From Dryomyza anilis (Eukaryota; Arthropoda; Insecta; Diptera; Dryomyzidae): a stretch of DNA of 64,000 nucleotides. Made by a program: the position numbers and the translations under genes. Every line of letters starts with the position of its first letter. Position 1 is the stretch's first letter. Where the stretch lies: assembly GCA_951804985.1 (NCBI GenBank), contig OX638135.1, positions 5,650,093 through 5,714,092 of the forward strand. The letters run 5' to 3'. Positions 36,346-46,854 of the stretch are shown here, piece after piece. A model generated the notes under the pieces. The model was not told the DNA's origin and ran no database searches. It worked only from the letters and a program-made list of their open reading frames with translations.

Positions 36346-37500
36346 AAAAATTAAGGACAACAAAAGTATATGACAAAACTAAGCCCAGTCTGCCAGGTTT
36401 CATAGCACTTACAAATTTCGAATATTTCCTAAACTCAATCCGGGCAAAAAGTGCGATATCATTGTGGCATCAGTTCTAGTTTTTTCTGTTTCTCGATTAT
36501 TCTTCATTTAATTCGAACATATCATCATTGTAGAAGTTACCAACTACATTACACTACAAGAAGATGGTATTTAAATGGTATTTAAACTTTTAAAATTTAT
36601 CAAAAATGTTTTTGTATGCATATTTTAGAAAATGCTTTTCCTCTTTTATTTAAATGACAAGTTGCAGATTTAGACGAATAGAAAACATAACGAAGTGCAT
36701 TAAATCCTGAAATGAATTAGACCCGAATCCGTCTTTATACAAACAAACCGTTGGCAACTTCGGTCCAAAAACCTACAGTCACCTCTGTGTTGCTGATCAA
36801 AGAAAATTATGCAATATAAAAAGTATAATTTCATTTTAATTTAATAAAAAAAAAAACGCTTAATTATAAAAACACACTGTCTAAAAACTAAAAACCCACC
36901 AAAAAACCCACTATCCAATGTACAATATTTTTTCGCGTTTTATTTTTCAAAACCCACTAGATTTAGCGGGAAACCCACCAAGTTGACATCACTGATATTT
37001 AGGGATAGTTGCCCGAAAAAAAAATACCAATACAATTCTATATACCCTTACATACCTAAATTTAACCAAAATCCAAGTCATTTAAATCTCAAAAATTAAT
37101 TATTTGATCAAATTTGTGATGGAATCCGTAAAACATTTTATTAATTATATGGGTCGGTTTGAATCGATCATAACTTTGTTGTTTTCATTAAATTTTGAAC
37201 AATCCAACAGTTTTGAAAAGGTAAATAAATTTACTTTCAACAACTTTAAAAATGTGTAAATTAGCTTACGAGATTTTTTTACGATTTAAAAAAAATGAAA
37301 AATGTATAATAATAATCGAGTTTTAGCTAATACAGCTTGCTTGCACTTTCAAAGCATAAATGCTTGAAAAAATTTACCCACTAATAGTAGTTGGGCTCGT
37401 AACAAACGCATGCAGTTGTTAAAATATCTACAATATTATTTTTGTTATTAATGCTTCAATCTACATTTGAGTTGACTTTTTGACAAATTAACATTTAAAT
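36346..37500. repeat. Unassigned AT-rich DNA with one foldback fragment (about 37060-37320)
   Basis: Positions 37060-37320 resemble 35010-35290 (shared AACCAAAATCCAAG-like, CATAACTTTGTTG and AAAAATGTGTA strings). The remainder shows no gene or repeat that I can name. Confidence 0.5.
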
Positions 37501-37504
37501 GTGT

Positions 37505-38650
37505 GCAATTATTAACTATATTACACATACGGTTAAAAGGTGATGATACAACATAATTTGTTCTACTAAATGGAAGATAGATGTATCACCATTTCTACTA
37601 CTTCTACGATTTTGGTTAAAGGTTATATATCGTAGAAGCTCTGGTGAATCCAATTTACCAGTAATGAGTTGATGTATATAGATTACATCAGCATTTTTTC
37701 TGCGATCTTCAAGTGATTTCAAGTTTAATCGCTTCAGCCGATCCTCGTATGGTGGAAGATTGTAATTATCAACCCAATTTAAACCATTGAGAGCGAATCA
37801 TACAAAGTTTTTTTGTATACGTTCGATACGATCACTTGCATATTCTAGATGACAAAGTACTAGAGTATTATATAGAGTTAATGTAGTCAAAAGACTATTA
37901 AATTCTTTAGCCCAGCGCTTGACAAAACCAAGCAATGAAGAGGCTTTTTTACATATATGCTCAATATGAAGTTTGAAAGATAAAGTGGGATCAACAAACA
38001 TACCTAGATTCTTTTCTATATGTACTCGACTAACATTTCCCTCTTTTAACATATAGTTATACTCTATATTGTTTAAATACCATAGACTGACACTTATCTG
38101 GATTAAATACCAAATGGTTCTTAAAACACCAAATATCAAAAAAATTTAAATCTGTCAGCAGTAATTTAGCGTCCTTCTCATCGTTGATAGCCTTATAAAT
38201 TTTCAAGTCATCGGCATAAATTAATAGATTGGAGTACTTTATATTGTATATGACATCATTAATCGCCAAAATAAATAAAAGAGGTCCAAGATGTCTACCC
38301 TGAGGTACCCCGGATGTTGCAATAAAAAGTGAAGATTAAACTTTTCTGAAACGTATTTGATATGACCGATCAGATAAATAAGATTGTATCCATTTCACAA
38401 AGAATTCTATAAAACCAAGTTTCTTTAATTTGAACAAAATTAAATTGTGAGGAAGTTGGTCGAAAGCTTCACTGAAGTCAGTATATATGCAAACAACTTG
38501 ATTTCCTGACTCGATTTTGCCAGTTGTGAATGAGGTGAAATCCAGTAGGTTTGATACCGTGGATCTACCGGTAACAAATCCATGCTGACGTGTTGTAATT
38601 ACATGTTTACAATGAATTTTTACATGATCATACACAATGCGTTCAAACAA
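37505..38650 (-). pseudogene. CR1/jockey-like LINE ORF2, reverse transcriptase to C-terminus (broken)
   Basis: Minus-strand segments read HGFVTGRSTVSNLL, then CIYTDFSEAFDQLPH with the first catalytic Asp, SGVPQG, and LLIYADDLKIYK with the YADD box at about 38200. After these come the thumb and the SRVHIEKNLGMFVDP region and the C-terminal IERIQKNFV segment. At least two frame changes and a stop interrupt it. It is the 3' half of the LINE whose endonuclease is at 39487-40260. In a working element this enzyme nicks the target and reverse transcribes its own RNA there. The 3' end near 37500 is not precisely visible. Confidence 0.85.
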
Positions 38651-39336
38651 TTTCGGGATAGATGAGAGTTTAACAATTGGTCTACAATTGGTAACATCGT
38701 TTTGCCCCCTTTTTTAAAAATTGGACTTATAAATGAGTTTTTCCAAAATTTTGGAAAATTACCTTCATTAATTGATTTATTAAATATGATACTAAAAACT
38801 GTAGCAGAAATACCGTCTGGCCCAGAGCTATAATCATCATCAATTGACGAAATGTATTGCAATATTAAATCCGGTGTAAAGGTCATAGAATCTAGTGAAG
38901 TTTTTGCTGCTGAGTGCATGTATTGAAAATAGTTATTATCAATAATGAACGGATCACTACTAAACGACTGTTTATAAAGGCTAGCAAATAAGCCACATAT
39001 AATATCAGGGTCACTTGTGAACTCCTCGTTATTTTTAAATGATCCTGGAAAACCATCACTAGTATTAATAAAAAATGGTCGCGGTAGCTCAGTGGTTAGT
39101 GCGTTGGACTGCGAGCCGAAATTTTCCCGGTTCAAGCCTGGACTGGGGCTAACAACATAAAGTGAAGCTGATTTGCTTTTAAATTCCAGAAACATGATAG
39201 TGAATGTTTCTATGTAATTAGGATTTTGACTATTGACATATCTATTCCATGCTCTATTCCTAGAATTACGTAAAATCTTTAATTCTTTGGTGAACCATGG
39301 ATACGATGATTTCTTAGAAAATTTTAGACCGTTCAA
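38620..39336 (-). pseudogene. Same LINE, linker and RT N-terminal region
   Basis: The minus strand encodes the pre-RT linker (SYPWFTKELKILRNSRNRAW), then DGFPGSFKNNEEF and SSGPDGISATVFSIIF with the conserved GPDGI motif, and NFPKFWKNSFISPIFKKGG. A tRNA-like segment interrupts the linker at 39078-39157 and is translated through, replacing the residues expected there. The frame then breaks near the NNYRPI position. Confidence 0.8.
39078..39157 (+). mobile_element. tRNA-related SINE head inserted in the LINE
   Basis: It carries TAGCTCAGTGGTTAG (A-box-like) and GGTTCAAGCC (B-box-like), nearly identical to the head of the SINE at 44298-44613. Only about 80 bases are present, ending GGGGCTAACAACAT without the SINE body. 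The acceptor ends do not pair, so it is not a working tRNA gene. It could be a very short retrotransposed copy or the source-type tRNA pseudogene. Confidence 0.75.
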
Positions 39337-39486
39337 AGTAAAGGAAATTTAGTGAACAATCGAGTTGATTATTGTCAATATAGGTTAATAAAAAGTCATG
39401 TTTTGCAAATAATAATTCATTCATTTTAGCATAATCTGCTTTAGCAAAATTAAATTCATATACTTTATCTGAAGAGCGAAAATTAA

Positions 39487-40335
39487 TTATATTATCTCTA
39501 TCAGATTGGTAATAAATAGAGCATGAATAGACCGTGTAACAACCGAATTATTACTGTCAGTAGTAAAAACCAGGTCAAGTTGTCTATCTAGACAGTTAGT
39601 AATACAACTTACTTGTTGTAAATCAGATGAGATAGTGTCAACAAAAATTTGTTCTTGTCGGGTTTTACAGTTAGATGCACAGTAATATGTATCAACGTCA
39701 GATCTATGCCATTTTAAATCAGGTAGATTAAAATCTCCCATAATTAAAATATCGTCAGAACTATTAAGTAAATCTAGTACAAATTCAACTGACTTCGATA
39801 AAGTCTCAAAGGCTTCAACATTACTTTTAGTAGGAATATATGCATTTAAGATATATACACAGGAATTATGTAATACAATCTTAACACAAATAAGCTCTAA
39901 TGTAGAAGCAACAGATATTTCTATTAAGGAACTTATAAAAGTATTCTTGACTGCAATTAAAACACCACCACCGACTGGAGAATTTTCACATTCAAACCGA
40001 CCTTTTCTAAAGATATTGAAACTATTATCAAATATTTCAATACTTAAATAGCTATTATTTAACCAAGTCTCAATTAATGCAATAAGATCATATTCATATT
40101 GATTAGCTATAAAAATATCTCGAGTCTTTGAGCGCAAACCCCTTACGTTTTGATAGTAAATGGTGATTCGTCCTAGTTTTTTGAATTTTGGTGTGCAGTT
40201 TTCGTTGGTTTGTTGACTTTTTTTTTGTTTGAATTCGGAAACAAAAATATTGTCTGCCAAAAGATTTGAGCGAATAAAATCCGCAGCATATTCTAGATTA
40301 TTTGTTTTTAAAAAGCTGATTATATTGTCAGTAGT
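39487..40335 (-). pseudogene. Same LINE, endonuclease domain of ORF2
   Basis: The minus-strand frame reads RITIYYQNVRGL (catalytic Asn), LIALIETWLNN (catalytic Glu), GGGVLIAV, and ILIMGDFNLPDLKW (Asp-Phe-Asn). It is open for about 250 codons and then shifts frame near 39487, ahead of the linker. Upstream to 40335 the same frame reads a Lys/Asn-rich stretch typical of an ORF2 start. Similarity stops at about 40336, where the plus-strand RTE element begins. Confidence 0.85.
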
Positions 40336-40338
40336 CGT

Positions 40339-43078
40339 GTCAGGGGGCTATGGGGGCGATTATCACAAGGCAACGTGTCCGAGCGCTTCAACATGGTGCA
40401 GCCAGAGTAATCCTTGTCGGTGTCGTCTCAAGTCAACTCACTGGTCACCATTTGACAAATTGTCAAATGGTGACGCTTCCACTTCGGTGGAAGTCCTCCG
40501 CGCGGAAGCCCCTGGAAACGACGCTCTACACCACCCGGTGTAGAAGTCGGCTAAAGTGAGTGGCGAACATCTCCCTCAGAGAGAGGGTTCGTGCGTTGAG
40601 TTTGGGTCCCACCACTGAAAAACCTATGCGCCCAATGAAAACACAAAAGAAGCCTCGGATAACGACCGATTACCACGATGACGACCCACGCAAACGTTTT
40701 AAGGACCATGATTTACGGATATGCACCTGGAATGTCCGGACCCTTTATAGGGAAGGTGCCTCTATCCAGCTGGAAGATGTCCTCGAAAAATATAAGGCTG
40801 ACATCACCGCTATCCAGGAAATGCGATGGACGGGACAGGGCTGCTCGAAACAAGCGTCCTGTGATATCTACTACAGCTACCATGCAGAGAGACACGAATT
40901 TGGATGTGGATTTGTGGTCGGCAAGAGACTTCGCCACCTTGTCTCTATGTTCACGCCCGTGGACGAAAGACTGGCAACAATTCGCATCAAGGCAAAATAT
41001 TTCAACATTAGCCTAATTTGGGCACACGCTCCGACGAACGAGAAAGATGATGAGACAAAAGAGCGCTTCTACGAGCGCCTAGACAACGCATACGAGCGCT
41101 GCCCCCGCCACGATATCAAAATCGTGCTAGGCGATTTTAACGCCAAGGTGGGCAGAGAAGCCATCTATTGTCCCACAATCGGAAAATTTAGCCTCCATGC
41201 CAACACTTCGGATAACGGAACGAGGCTAATCGACTTCGCCGCAGCACGAAACATGGTAGTTAGTAGCACTAGATTCGAACATTTCGATATCCACAAGGCC
41301 ACATGGTTGTCGCCCGATCAAAAAACTCGAAATCAAATTGATCACGTTGTGATTGACGGAAGGCACGCTTCGAGCGTGATGGACGTATGCACTATCCAAG
41401 GTGCCAATATGGACTCGGATCATTACCTTGTAGCAGCCAAGGTCCGCACACGCTTAAGCGCTGCGAAGAACGTACGGAACCAAACGCAGAGAAAGCTAGA
41501 CGTCGGAAAGCTGCAATCACAACAGACAACGCAAACCTTTTCCACTCGACTCTCACACCTGCTTACACAAAGCACTCCTCCTCTCGATGATATATGCGCA
41601 CAGTGGAACCATATCTCCTGCTCTATGCGCACGGCTGCCGAAGAGGTGCTTGGATTCCAACGCCCCCTGAGGAATCAGTGGTATGACCAAGAGTGTCGCG
41701 CGGCCACTGCAGAGAAAGACGCTGCGTACAAATCCACCCTGCAGTCAGTAGCTACGCGAGCTGCGAAGGAGCGATACAAAGAGAAGAGAAGGGAAGAGAG
41801 GCGTCTTTTCAGGCGTAACAAAATCGAGGCAGAAAGACGTGAGCGTGAGAAGATTGAGATGCATGGGGACAGGAATGAGGCTCGAAAATTCTTCGAGAAA
41901 ATAAGACGCCTAGCCGGAGGTTCAAAATAAAGATGAAAACGGGACTCTAGTCACAGATATCCAGAGCACACTGAAGATATGGAGGGATCACTTCTCTAAA
42001 CTGCTGACCGGTGATGATGACCGCAATTCCACCGATAGAGAAGTAAACCCGGCAAACCCCAGTACTTGACGATGATGTTGAGATTCCGCCACCCGACCAT
42101 GACGAGGTCAGAACAGCCATTGCTCGGCTGAAAAACAACAAAGCCGCAGGTGCCGATGTCCTGCCTGCTGAATTGTTTAACACCGGAGGCGAAGAGCTAA
42201 TAGAGAGCATGCACGAGCTCGTAAGCAGAATATGGTCGGATGAAATCATGCCAAGTGACTGGAACCTCAGTGTACTCTGCCCAATCCTTAAGAAAGGGGA
42301 TCCCACTATCTGCGCCAACTACCGTGGGATCAGCCTACTCAATATCGCATACAAGGTTCTATCGAGCGTATTATATGAAAGACTGAAGCCCATCGTCAAC
42401 AGACTGATTGGTCCTTATCAGTACGGCTTCAGACCTGGAAAATCCACCATAGACCAGATTTTCACATTGCGCCTAATCCAGGAAAAGACCCTAGAAAAAC
42501 AGATCGACACCTACCACCTATTAGTCGACTATAAAGCCGCCTTTGACACTCCGATAAGGGAACGATTATACGCCGCAATGTCTGAGTTCGGTATACCTGC
42601 GTAACTTAAAAGGCTTTGCAGGATGACCCTGAGCAACACACGTTGCTCAGTGAGAATAGGAAAAGACCTCTCCGAGCCATTTCATACCGAGCGAGATTTC
42701 AGGCATGGTGACTCCCTATCGTGCGACTTTTTTAATTTATTGATGGAGAAAATAGTTCGAGCTGCCGAACTCCGTCAAAGCGGCACTATCATCAACAAAA
42801 GTGTCATGCTGCTCGCATATGCAGATGATATTGATATCATTGGCAGGAGCACACGAGCAGTCAGCGCAGCATTCTCCAGATTGGAGAAAGAGTCGCGTCG
42901 AATGGGTCTAGTGGTGAACGAGGACAAGACGAAGTTCCTTGTGTCAACAAGCAGAAAGGAGTCCGTGCGTCTTGGACATAAAGCTGATTTTGACACCCAC
43001 AAGTTCGGACACTTCGTCTATTTGGGATCCAGCATCAACAGCAACAACGACGACAGCCTGGAGATTAAACGGAGAATT
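40339..43078 (+). mobile_element. RTE-clade LINE, 5' end present, 3' end missing
   Basis: It starts near TGTCAGGGGGCTATGGGGG with a GC-rich 5' leader, then an endonuclease frame and a reverse transcriptase. It ends abruptly within SLEIKRRI, before the C-terminal region usual for RTE. It lies in opposite orientation inside the minus-strand CR1/jockey-like LINE, whose ORF1 continues from 43079. A clear target duplication was not found. Loss of the 3' end is opposite to the usual 5' truncation and implies a later deletion or rearrangement. Confidence 0.8.
40626..41930 (+). CDS. RTE endonuclease (N-terminal half of ORF2), frame intact
   Basis: 434 residues from ATG 40626. The frame stays open further upstream but without an ATG. 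It has the apurinic-type endonuclease motifs: CTWNVRTL (catalytic Asn36), ITAIQEMRW (Glu65), IVLGDFNAKVG (Asp170, Asn172), NQIDHV (Asp239) and DSDHYLV (Asp263, His266). A basic, Arg/Lys/Glu-rich linker follows. It would nick target DNA to prime reverse transcription. In a working RTE it is fused to the RT. Here the frame stops at 41930, and two later frame changes separate it from the RT, so the protein is probably inactive for retrotransposition. Databases often label this domain craniofacial development protein 2-like. Confidence 0.85.
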   Translation: MRPMKTQKKPRITTDYHDDDPRKRFKDHDLRICTWNVRTLYREGASIQLEDVLEKYKADITAIQEMRWTGQGCSKQASCDIYYSYHAERHEFGCGFVVGKRLRHLVSMFTPVDERLATIRIKAKYFNISLIWAHAPTNEKDDETKERFYERLDNAYERCPRHDIKIVLGDFNAKVGREAIYCPTIGKFSLHANTSDNGTRLIDFAAARNMVVSSTRFEHFDIHKATWLSPDQKTRNQIDHVVIDGRHASSVMDVCTIQGANMDSDHYLVAAKVRTRLSAAKNVRNQTQRKLDVGKLQSQQTTQTFSTRLSHLLTQSTPPLDDICAQWNHISCSMRTAAEEVLGFQRPLRNQWYDQECRAATAEKDAAYKSTLQSVATRAAKERYKEKRREERRLFRRNKIEAERREREKIEMHGDRNEARKFFEKIRRLAGGSK

Positions 43079-43102
43079 TTTGGGCAGGCTTACTCCGACT
43101 AG
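41931..43102 (+). pseudogene. RTE reverse transcriptase, copy 1 (two frameshifts, one nonsense codon, truncated)
   Basis: After the endonuclease stop the reading continues in a second frame (NGTLVTDIQSTLKIW) to about 42066, then in a third frame: PPPDHDEVRTAIARLKNNKA, SVLCPILKKGD, NYRGISLLN, YQYGFRPGKSTIDQ, LLVDYKAAFDT. A TAA at 42602-42604 breaks this frame where a Lys codon is likely. It resumes in the same frame with RDFRHGDSLSCDFFN and LLAYADDIDIIGRS (YADD near 42820). Homology stops near 43078 and the frame runs into foreign sequence. It is repeated identically at 44767-45807. Confidence 0.85.
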
Positions 43103-44090
43103 TAAAGACGCTGAATTAGGAGGTTGAGGGGGAGGAGCGATAGAAGTTTTATGTGAAGTACGTTTTGTCCGAGGAGGGTTTAGTGAGTTATTACTATTAA
43201 TGTTTGCGCTTTTTGACTACTTTTTTGGGTGTAGGAACAAAATCAGATTAGACAGGATCGTCGATAATTGCTGTATGATTATCAATACAATCCGCCAAAT
43301 GCTCAGTATCACTTGCATGTACCAATGAATTAAATTCATTTAATGAATTTAAAATTTCTGTATAATTTATGTTTAAAATATTTAACCTATCTCCAAAGTT
43401 TTTAATTTTAACAACAAAACTGATATAGAGAGAGGTCTGCAAGTAGGACAATACCATTGCAAACCTGAGTGCACTGAACTTAAAAATTCTGTACACGCCA
43501 TAGAAATATTGGCAGATGGAGCATGATAAAGCTGTCCGCAGGGACCGGAACAAGAAAACATAGAATTTGATATGTTTTAAATCTTGCACTTATCCCTCAA
43601 AGAACAGGCAGCAAAATTTTCTACTGATAAGAATTCCATTTATTATAACTTTTGAAAATAACAAAAGTACAAAATTAAAAAATTTTATAAATTTTAAAAA
43701 TTTAGTGCCGAATAAAAAAAATGGATCACTCAAGGGTTAAATGCTTACAGCTGCTACTAATTAAAATACGCACTAACAACACAATCGAAAAACGAAGTAA
43801 ACAAATATCGCACAAAGAAGAATAGAAAATCACAAATACCAATATTAATGCATGCCGCAGTAATATTACACAGAAATAGACAAATATATTACTTAAATTA
43901 ATTTAAATATAAATGTATTATAACATATATTTAATATTTTATAAAAACAACGACACTTAACGACAAGAAACAGAACTTTGACGAAAACTCACTATAAATA
44001 TATTTAATACACAATACACTATTTAAAGCACAGAAATCACTACATGCACTTGCAACAACGACAAATTTTAAATTTTATGTCGAATAATAA
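43079..44090 (-). pseudogene. CR1/jockey-like LINE, ORF1 with PHD-like finger and 5' region, copy 1
   Basis: From ATG 43561 on the minus strand the frame reads CSGPCGQLYHAPSANIS, then W-Y-C-P-T-C, a PHD-type zinc finger as found in ORF1 of CR1-like LINEs. One expected Cys is Ser. A frame change then leads to a Leu/Asn-rich helical stretch (KNFGDRLNILNINYTEIL), then a Pro-rich tail to about 43079. Positions 43562-44090 look like its 5' untranslated region. This is plausibly the 5' half of the LINE at 37505-40335, separated by the RTE element. Confidence 0.6.
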
Positions 44091-44149
44091 TAATAACTCT
44101 GGTAGTTATGAACCGATTTCAATAATTTAAAATTTTTTGTTAACTAAAT

Positions 44150-44724
44150 GTGTTGGTTCTTCAATAAGGTTGGGCCATTCCACACCAAATCGACCAACGG
44201 TTGGTATTCACATTCTTCGATTTTAATGAAATTCGGGCAACTGATAAAGGGAATCAAGATATGCATTGACCAATTTTTTTTTTCGATACAGTAATTCGTA
44301 GCCGCGGTAGCTCAGTGGTTAGTGCGTTGGACTGCGAGCCGAAAGGTCCCCGGTTCAAGCCTGGACTGGGGCTAACAACATCCTTTCATAGAAACATTTT
44401 TCTATACCGCGCTACCTCTCGTCAGTAAATGGCAATCCTACGAGAATAAAACCATTGCCTATGAAAAAACTTTCAGCAGCCGTTCGGATTCGGCAATAAA
44501 CTGTAGGTCCCACCACTTTGAGTACAAATATAACACGCACACCTCAAAATGGTGAGAGAGCTCGGCCGAAGTTTTATACAGGACTGTAGCGCCAAACTAT
44601 TATATTATTATATTAATTCAAAATTACAAAAATAGGTCAAAAATCACTTTTGTATGGTTGTTCATATTTCAATATCTCTTAAAATAGAAATGCTAGAAAC
44701 TTTTTTTTTAAAAGGGTAATTTTT
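44150..44724 (+). mobile_element. Foldback element, left part only (in duplication unit 1)
   Basis: It contains GGCCATTCCACACCAAATCG near 44175, the left terminal inverted repeat of the element completed at 46855-47748, and a SINE insertion. It is cut at 44724 by the duplication junction. Confidence 0.7.
44298..44613 (+). mobile_element. tRNA-derived SINE, copy 1
   Basis: The head has GTAGCTCAGTGGTTAGTGCG (A box) and GGTTCAAGCC (B box). If aligned as a tRNA the anticodon position reads GCG. The body is about 200 bases, followed by an ATT/TTA tail. The flanking TAATTC (44292-44297 and 44614-44619) is a credible 6-bp target duplication. It would be transcribed by RNA polymerase III and moved by a LINE. 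Its body end (GAAGTTTTATACAGGACTGT) may show which one. Confidence 0.85.
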
Positions 44725-44766
44725 ACCGCAATTCCACCGATAGAGAAGTAAACCCGGCAAACCCCA

Positions 44767-45807
44767 GTACTTGACGATGATGTTGAGATTCCGCCACCCG
44801 ACCATGACGAGGTCAGAACAGCCATTGCTCGGCTGAAAAACAACAAAGCCGCAGGTGCCGATGTCCTGCCTGCTGAATTGTTTAACACCGGAGGCGAAGA
44901 GCTAATAGAGAGCATGCACGAGCTCGTAAGCAGAATATGGTCGGATGAAATCATGCCAAGTGACTGGAACCTCAGTGTACTCTGCCCAATCCTTAAGAAA
45001 GGGGATCCCACTATCTGCGCCAACTACCGTGGGATCAGCCTACTCAATATCGCATACAAGGTTCTATCGAGCGTATTATATGAAAGACTGAAGCCCATCG
45101 TCAACAGACTGATTGGTCCTTATCAGTACGGCTTCAGACCTGGAAAATCCACCATAGACCAGATTTTCACATTGCGCCTAATCCAGGAAAAGACCCTAGA
45201 AAAACAGATCGACACCTACCACCTATTAGTCGACTATAAAGCCGCCTTTGACACTCCGATAAGGGAACGATTATACGCCGCAATGTCTGAGTTCGGTATA
45301 CCTGCGTAACTTAAAAGGCTTTGCAGGATGACCCTGAGCAACACACGTTGCTCAGTGAGAATAGGAAAAGACCTCTCCGAGCCATTTCATACCGAGCGAG
45401 ATTTCAGGCATGGTGACTCCCTATCGTGCGACTTTTTTAATTTATTGATGGAGAAAATAGTTCGAGCTGCCGAACTCCGTCAAAGCGGCACTATCATCAA
45501 CAAAAGTGTCATGCTGCTCGCATATGCAGATGATATTGATATCATTGGCAGGAGCACACGAGCAGTCAGCGCAGCATTCTCCAGATTGGAGAAAGAGTCG
45601 CGTCGAATGGGTCTAGTGGTGAACGAGGACAAGACGAAGTTCCTTGTGTCAACAAGCAGAAAGGAGTCCGTGCGTCTTGGACATAAAGCTGATTTTGACA
45701 CCCACAAGTTCGGACACTTCGTCTATTTGGGATCCAGCATCAACAGCAACAACGACGACAGCCTGGAGATTAAACGGAGAATTTTTGGGCAGGCTTACTC
45801 CGACTAG
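44767..45807 (+). pseudogene. RTE reverse transcriptase, copy 2 (partial)
   Basis: Identical to 42062-43102, with the same nonsense codon (TAA at 45307-45309) and the same 3' truncation. It lacks the endonuclease because the duplication begins inside the RT linker. It cannot be expressed as a full ORF2. Confidence 0.9.
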
Positions 45808-46795
45808 TAAAGACGCTGAATTAGGAGGTTGAGGGGGAGGAGCGATAGAAGTTTTATGTGAAGTACGTTTTGTCCGAGGAGGGTTTAGTGAGTTATTACT
45901 ATTAATGTTTGCGCTTTTTGACTACTTTTTTGGGTGTAGGAACAAAATCAGATTAGACAGGATCGTCGATAATTGCTGTATGATTATCAATACAATCCGC
46001 CAAATGCTCAGTATCACTTGCATGTACCAATGAATTAAATTCATTTAATGAATTTAAAATTTCTGTATAATTTATGTTTAAAATATTTAACCTATCTCCA
46101 AAGTTTTTAATTTTAACAACAAAACTGATATAGAGAGAGGTCTGCAAGTAGGACAATACCATTGCAAACCTGAGTGCACTGAACTTAAAAATTCTGTACA
46201 CGCCATAGAAATATTGGCAGATGGAGCATGATAAAGCTGTCCGCAGGGACCGGAACAAGAAAACATAGAATTTGATATGTTTTAAATCTTGCACTTATCC
46301 CTCAAAGAACAGGCAGCAAAATTTTCTACTGATAAGAATTCCATTTATTATAACTTTTGAAAATAACAAAAGTACAAAATTAAAAAATTTTATAAATTTT
46401 AAAAATTTAGTGCCGAATAAAAAAAATGGATCACTCAAGGGTTAAATGCTTACAGCTGCTACTAATTAAAATACGCACTAACAACACAATCGAAAAACGA
46501 AGTAAACAAATATCGCACAAAGAAGAATAGAAAATCACAAATACCAATATTAATGCATGCCGCAGTAATATTACACAGAAATAGACAAATATATTACTTA
46601 AATTAATTTAAATATAAATGTATTATAACATATATTTAATATTTTATAAAAACAACGACACTTAACGACAAGAAACAGAACTTTGACGAAAACTCACTAT
46701 AAATATATTTAATACACAATACACTATTTAAAGCACAGAAATCACTACATGCACTTGCAACAACGACAAATTTTAAATTTTATGTCGAATAATAA
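45784..46795 (-). pseudogene. LINE ORF1 with PHD-like finger and 5' region, copy 2
   Basis: Duplicate of 43079-44090. ATG at 46266, with the same frameshift after the PHD-like finger. Confidence 0.6.
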
Positions 46796-46854
46796 TAATA
46801 ACTCTGGTAGTTATGAACCGATTTCAATAATTTAAAATTTTTTGTTAACTAAAT

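Larger units (their letters stand above)
42020..44724. repeat. 2705-bp tandem duplication, unit 1
   Basis: Everything from ACCGCAATTCC at 42020 to GGGTAATTTTT at 44724 is repeated directly at 44725-47429 with no difference found by eye. The unit contains the RTE reverse transcriptase, the LINE ORF1, its 5' region, and the left part of a foldback element with a SINE. The junction shows only a 1-base overlap. Confidence 0.95.

Noticed and set aside
44301..44376. Functional tRNA gene
   Set aside because: A- and B-box-like strings are present but the acceptor arms do not pair, stems have mismatches, and the sequence continues into a SINE body with target duplication.
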